Positions 7,208-9,870 of a stretch of 9,870 nucleotides of DNA are shown here, piece by piece; within the stretch, counting starts at the first letter, position 1, and every line of letters starts with the position of its first letter. Source of the DNA: Oligoflexia bacterium. GTDB taxonomy: Bacteria; Bdellovibrionota; UBA1018; CAIMNF01. The stretch covers positions 1-9,870 of the forward strand of contig CAIMNF010000069.1 of NCBI GenBank assembly GCA_903842755.1, written 5' to 3'. Under the pieces are notes generated by a model. That model was not told where the DNA came from and made no database searches. It saw only the letters and a program-made list of their open reading frames with translations. Position numbers and translations under genes: made by a program.

Positions 7208-7235
7208 AACGGTCAAAGAATGCCACGCCTTGCCG

Positions 7236-7256
7236 CCTTAAACAACCCTTAAACAA
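7236..7256 (-). repeat. Tandem 10-bp direct repeat, 11-bp period, likely operator
   Basis: On the minus strand TTGTTTAAGG occurs twice (7256-7247 and 7245-7236), separated by a single G. The period of 11 bp is about one helical turn, placing both copies on the same DNA face. The repeats cover the candidate -10 box and start site of the operon led by the Rrf2 gene. The repeat itself is directly visible; binding by the Rrf2 protein is inferred. It does not resemble the known E. coli IscR sites closely. Confidence 0.6.
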
Positions 7257-7277
7257 TACTTATTTGTATGGTTTCAA
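7248..7277 (-). promoter_or_regulatory. Candidate promoter of the rrf2-suf-mevalonate operon
   Basis: Read on the minus strand, TTGAAA (7277-7272) is followed after 18 nt by TTTAAG (7253-7248). This would start transcription near 7241 and leave a leader of about 35 nt before the regulator ATG. The -35 box is close to consensus and the -10 box matches 4 of 6 bases. It is the only intergenic space before the nine-gene train, so a promoter is expected here. I see no clear terminator after the upstream bamB-like gene, so some read-through is possible. Confidence 0.35.
7256..7269. promoter_or_regulatory. Small inverted repeat ATAC-N6-GTAT in the operon promoter
   Basis: ATACTTATTTGTAT has 4-bp inverted arms around a 6-bp AT-rich centre. 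It sits between the candidate -35 and -10 boxes and abuts the tandem direct repeat. Dimeric Rrf2 proteins usually bind imperfect palindromes, so it could be part of the operator. The arms are short and could arise by chance in AT-rich DNA. Confidence 0.25.
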
Positions 7278-7313
7278 AAGAGAGATAAAATGAAACTCGT
7301 TAAATTCCGTCGA

Positions 7314-8471
7314 TTAGGGCTGGTACTTCAGTGCGTGGAGGTTTCCGCCGCGACTCACTCCGTACAGCTCGTGCTGAGAAGCATCGTAAGCGAAAGGCCC
7401 CGCAAAGCCCGATCCAAAACCAATATCCAGTCGGTCCACCAGTTTCCCAGAGCTTTTATCCAAAAGATAAAAATATTGGGCTGAAGACGCTACCGCCAAA
7501 TGATGTTCCAAAAGGGTCAGGCCTGAAGCCACCGGCTGATCTAACTCAAACTTCCAGAGGACTTTTCCGCTTTTTTCCTCAATCGCATAAACATAACCCA
7601 CCGAAGATGCCGAATAAACGATGCCGTCCCCGACAACCACAGCGCGGGAACCACCTAAGTTTTCTTGCGACCAAAGAGTAACCCCCGTCTTTGCATCAAT
7701 CGAATAAAGGGAGTTGTCGTAAGCACTCACTAAAACATGATCCCCACTGAGAACCAAATCCGCATTTAAATCAGCAAACCGCTTATTATTGTTTAGCTGT
7801 TTTTCCCACATGACTTTGCCCTCTTTGCGGGTCAACGCCACTAACGCTCCATCCGAAAAACCAGCCCAAACCGCGTCGCCAACCACTACCGGAGCCGCTG
7901 CACCGTGGATCGTCGGTCCGGCTGCATTTTTGCGGCGATAATGCCATTGCCATTTTCCTGTCTGGGACTCAATCGAAATCAACGCATCATCACTCGTCAC
8001 CAAAAACAAATTTTTTCCATCGACCGTAGGCCGCGAGGTCACGGGATTCCTTAAAGCATAGGTCCAATTGGGTTTACCTGTTTCTAATGCAAGCGAAACG
8101 AGGTTTCCTTCGCCATTCGTATAATAAGCCGTGTGATCCGTCACATTAATAGGACTCACCACGCCGTTACTGGTTTTAATGCGCCAACGTTCTTTCCCTA
8201 AGTTCGGATACAATGCCGTTAGTCCAAAGCGCGAGCTTCCGAACAATAAAATCTTATCATCCAGAACAGGGCTAATATATTCCATTAAGCCTTCACCCTG
8301 GGACGAAGAAATGGGGTCCACCGCATAGCTCCATTGCCTGCGGATTATTTCTTTTTGACCATGAGGCAAGCCATCTGGCGCCGGATGGACATTTGGATAA
8401 ATATTTCGAGAAGAACAGCCTGCGAACATCAGAAAAAAGACAACCCCGTATCTCATTTGCCGATTGGACAT
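7314..8471 (-). CDS. bamB: BamB-like outer-membrane lipoprotein with PQQ beta-propeller repeats
   Basis: BamB is the propeller lipoprotein of the BAM complex that inserts beta-barrel proteins into the outer membrane. The 385-residue product begins with a signal peptide and a lipobox ending FAGC (Cys19), so it should be lipidated and face the periplasm. Propeller blades are marked by repeated G-x-x-x-W motifs at about 92-96, 132-136, 172-176, 218-222, 263-267 and 302-306, with a degenerate one near 342, which suggests seven or eight blades. The length is normal for BamB (about 390). The ATG at 8471 follows the TPR gene stop by 3 nt, with no clear ribosome binding site, so coupling is likely; an internal ATG at 8456 (MRYGVVFF) is an alternative start. 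The YfgM-like neighbour supports BamB, although other PQQ-repeat lipoproteins cannot be excluded. The gene ends 106 nt before the regulator gene. Confidence 0.8.
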   Translation of the reverse strand: MSNRQMRYGVVFFLMFAGCSSRNIYPNVHPAPDGLPHGQKEIIRRQWSYAVDPISSSQGEGLMEYISPVLDDKILLFGSSRFGLTALYPNLGKERWRIKTSNGVVSPINVTDHTAYYTNGEGNLVSLALETGKPNWTYALRNPVTSRPTVDGKNLFLVTSDDALISIESQTGKWQWHYRRKNAAGPTIHGAAAPVVVGDAVWAGFSDGALVALTRKEGKVMWEKQLNNNKRFADLNADLVLSGDHVLVSAYDNSLYSIDAKTGVTLWSQENLGGSRAVVVGDGIVYSASSVGYVYAIEEKSGKVLWKFELDQPVASGLTLLEHHLAVASSAQYFYLLDKSSGKLVDRLDIGFGSGFAGPFAYDASQHELYGVSRGGNLHALKYQP

Positions 8472-8474
8472 GTA

Positions 8475-9107
8475 TTATTTTACCATTTCTTGAGCTTCTG
8501 TGGCCGCTCGACTGCCTGAAAATTCTTGATTCAGTTTTTCCGCAAAAATTTTAGCTTTGTCTTTTTGATTGAGCTTTACATGATTTCTGACGAGTCCAAA
8601 AAGGAATTCGGATTTAAGCCCTTCAAACCCTTTTTGCAGCCCTTTGTTGTACGTTTCAACCGCTTCTTTAAACTGCTGACTTTGCTCCTCTGCAAAACCC
8701 AGCAATAATAAAATCGAAGCCTTTTGAAACGACCCGGACGCAAATTTAAACCCCTGATTAAACGCTTCTTGCGCCTGCTTGGGCTGGTTGTGCTCTAAGT
8801 ACAAATTACCTAAACGGGAGGTAGCCTCAAATAAAGTATGATCTGTCAACGCCTTGCCTTGAATTAGCCCCTTAAGCTCCGATACCGTCTTGGAAAATTT
8901 TGCATCAACATCCAGGGTAACCCCCGCTGTTTTTTCTGCTTCTGGAAGCGCTTTTAGCTCGTCCTCGTAAGTCTTTTGTATTTTATAAAGGGCCGAACGT
9001 CCTTCTTGCTCTTTCTTTTCAATTACGGTCTGGGAAAAGTAAATCACCACACCGATTCCCACTAAAGCACCGATCAGCAATTTTATTTTCTTGGCATCTA
9101 GATTCAT
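8475..9107 (-). CDS. Membrane-anchored TPR protein, YfgM-like
   Basis: A 210-residue protein with an N-terminal membrane segment (about residues 9-25, LLIGALVGIGVVIYF preceded by KK-I-K) and a long region that should lie in the periplasm. A helical or coiled-coil stretch (28-85) is followed by about three tetratricopeptide repeats (about 91-124, 129-162 and 164-197), with typical phrases such as LGNLYLEHNQPKQAQEAF and AVETYNKGLQKG. In Gammaproteobacteria YfgM has this layout, is encoded just before bamB, and acts as an ancillary factor of the Sec translocon and periplasmic chaperone network. The same order here supports the assignment, although TPR proteins are poorly resolved by sequence alone. 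The ATG at 9107 has AGGAG 9 nt upstream. It is the first gene of a two-gene unit with the BamB-like gene, divergent from the beta-barrel gene. Confidence 0.78.
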   Translation of the reverse strand: MNLDAKKIKLLIGALVGIGVVIYFSQTVIEKKEQEGRSALYKIQKTYEDELKALPEAEKTAGVTLDVDAKFSKTVSELKGLIQGKALTDHTLFEATSRLGNLYLEHNQPKQAQEAFNQGFKFASGSFQKASILLLLGFAEEQSQQFKEAVETYNKGLQKGFEGLKSEFLFGLVRNHVKLNQKDKAKIFAEKLNQEFSGSRAATEAQEMVK

Positions 9108-9116
9108 AACGTTGAG

Positions 9117-9121
9117 CTCCT
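9117..9121 (-). promoter_or_regulatory. Ribosome binding site of the TPR gene
   Basis: AGGAG on the minus strand, 9 nt before the ATG at 9107. It is the clearest non-overlapped Shine-Dalgarno in the window and fixes the start of the TPR gene. Confidence 0.75.
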
Positions 9122-9145
9122 TTTATCTCCTGAAGGTATATTATT

Positions 9146-9174
9146 TGTCTAGAGAATGAATCGAGTATTGTCAA
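9146..9174 (-). promoter_or_regulatory. Candidate sigma70-type promoter for the TPR-bamB unit
   Basis: A perfect TTGACA (9174-9169) is followed after 17 nt by TAGACA (9151-9146), with transcription expected to begin near 9139, about 32 nt before the TPR gene start. The -10 box is weak (3 of 6). The AT-rich TAATAT just downstream could serve instead with a poorer -35. The element lies inside the longest possible reading of the divergent beta-barrel gene (from 9156), which slightly favours a later start for that gene. Confidence 0.4.
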
Positions 9175-9206
9175 AAGGAAAACCGTATCTTATCCTAAAC
9201 TCAGGG

Positions 9207-9785
9207 ATGAAAAAGAGAGAGCTTCTCCAAGATTTTTGCATTATTATTTGCATTTTTTTTTGCTTTAATCACTTCATTCAACGATTCAGGATGTTGTCCT
9301 TAACTGTCATCATTTTCATTGTTACACAGCTAGTCACTTCACCCGAATGCGTTGCCAGGGACCTCCATGGAAGGCTTGGGTTAGGCTACAATGGTCAGTT
9401 TGCAGTATCGCAATCCCAGAATGGGGTTCCCGCCATTAGCGTTCGCTACGGGCTAACTTCTCGGACTCAGGTTGAACTCATTGCAGGGTTCTATTCCGGG
9501 ACAAATGGATCGGGTATTACAGCGGCAAAACTCATGCAAACTATTCATCCCGAAACCTATATGAATTTTTATTATTTAATTGGTGGAGGTGCGGTGAATT
9601 CGGGAACGCATTCCGGCTCCGAGTGGATTGGGGGCTTTGGAACAGAGTTCTTTATTCCAGGCGTGGATTCGGTGGGTATCGCTTTTGAGGCCGGGCTTGA
9701 TTACGAAAATATTACCTCGACCTCGTTTGTACTGAAAACCTTTGGCCTTAGTTTTTATAACGTAGGAATGCATTTTTATTTTTAG
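9207..9785 (+). CDS. Predicted small outer-membrane beta-barrel protein, function unknown
   Basis: I do not recognise a named family. The mature part (about 140 residues after the signal) is glycine- and aromatic-rich, with short alternating hydrophobic strands: GRLGLGYNGQFAV, RTQVELIAGFYSG, NFYYLIGGGAV, SEWIGGFGTEFFI and SVGIAFEAGLDYE. It ends in NVGMHFYF, with the terminal Phe expected of BAM-inserted barrels. This suggests about eight strands in the outer membrane. The start is uncertain. ATGs lie at 9156, 9207 and 9291, none with a convincing ribosome binding site. From 9207 the leader holds two hydrophobic stretches split by QRFR. From 9291 it is one signal-like segment (VIIFIVTQLV, possible cleavage after CVA) but without the usual positive charge. 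A weak TTATTA-N17-TTTAAT pair (9241-9269) could be its promoter. It is the only plus-strand gene and diverges from the TPR gene. Confidence 0.68.
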   Translation: MKKRELLQDFCIIICIFFCFNHFIQRFRMLSLTVIIFIVTQLVTSPECVARDLHGRLGLGYNGQFAVSQSQNGVPAISVRYGLTSRTQVELIAGFYSGTNGSGITAAKLMQTIHPETYMNFYYLIGGGAVNSGTHSGSEWIGGFGTEFFIPGVDSVGIAFEAGLDYENITSTSFVLKTFGLSFYNVGMHFYF

Positions 9786-9870
9786 ATTATTGCCCATTCC
9801 CCGCATGGCGCATTTGGGCTCAATCGAACAAAAAATAAAGAACACATGCATTTGCTCAATTTTAGTCGCA

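Noticed and set aside
7208..7313. Search for a terminator between the BamB-like gene and the regulator gene
   Set aside because: No GC-rich hairpin followed by a T tract was found on the minus strand; only the promoter and repeat elements are supportable.
7290..7484. Plus-strand 64-codon open frame antisense to the end of the BamB-like gene, with GAGAG before its ATG
   Set aside because: Composition follows the opposite coding strand, no recognisable domain, and the purine-rich leader is likely chance.
9792..9819. GCCCA...TGGGC inverted repeat after the beta-barrel gene, considered as a terminator
   Set aside because: Only 5-bp arms around an 18-nt loop and no T tract follows, so it does not support an intrinsic terminator.

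Overview
The window looks like chromosomal DNA of a Gram-negative bacterium with moderate G+C. Evidence for an outer membrane is a BamB-like lipoprotein and a small beta-barrel protein ending in phenylalanine. Isoprenoids appear to be made by the mevalonate route, which is uncommon in Gram-negatives. Together these fit a predatory or deep-branching proteobacterial lineage such as Bdellovibrionota, or less likely Myxococcota or a Legionella/Coxiella-like group. The lineage is an inference and not proven by the sequence.

Positions 1-7207 (minus strand) hold one tightly packed gene train, read from right to left: an Rrf2-family regulator with three clustered cysteines, then sufC, sufD, sufS, sufU, a DUF59/MIP18 (SufT-like) gene, sufB, a compact GHMP kinase, and mvaD (diphosphomevalonate decarboxylase). 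mvaD runs off the left edge with its frame still open. Every junction overlaps (20, 4, 11, 4, 4, 7, 1 and 13 nt), so the whole set is probably one translationally coupled transcript. The first seven genes form a complete SUF iron-sulfur cluster assembly system: SufS desulfurase, SufU sulfur acceptor, SufBCD scaffold, DUF59 accessory factor and an Fe-S-sensing regulator. The last two belong to the mevalonate pathway. Promoter-proximal DNA at 7236-7277 carries a tandem 10-bp direct repeat with an 11-bp period over a candidate promoter, a likely operator for the Rrf2 protein.

Positions 7314-9107 (minus strand) hold a second pair: a membrane-anchored TPR protein (YfgM-like) followed 3 nt later by a BamB-like PQQ-propeller lipoprotein. 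The pair resembles the yfgM-bamB arrangement of outer-membrane biogenesis loci. A TTGACA-type promoter candidate and a good ribosome binding site precede the TPR gene.

Positions ~9207-9785 (plus strand) hold one divergent gene for a predicted small outer-membrane beta-barrel of unknown function. The last 85 bases show nothing I can support. I saw no RNA genes, insertion sequences, CRISPR arrays or attachment sites. No stretch above 300 bases lacks a gene. The most notable feature is the physical fusion of a SUF operon to mevalonate genes under an Fe-S-type regulator.
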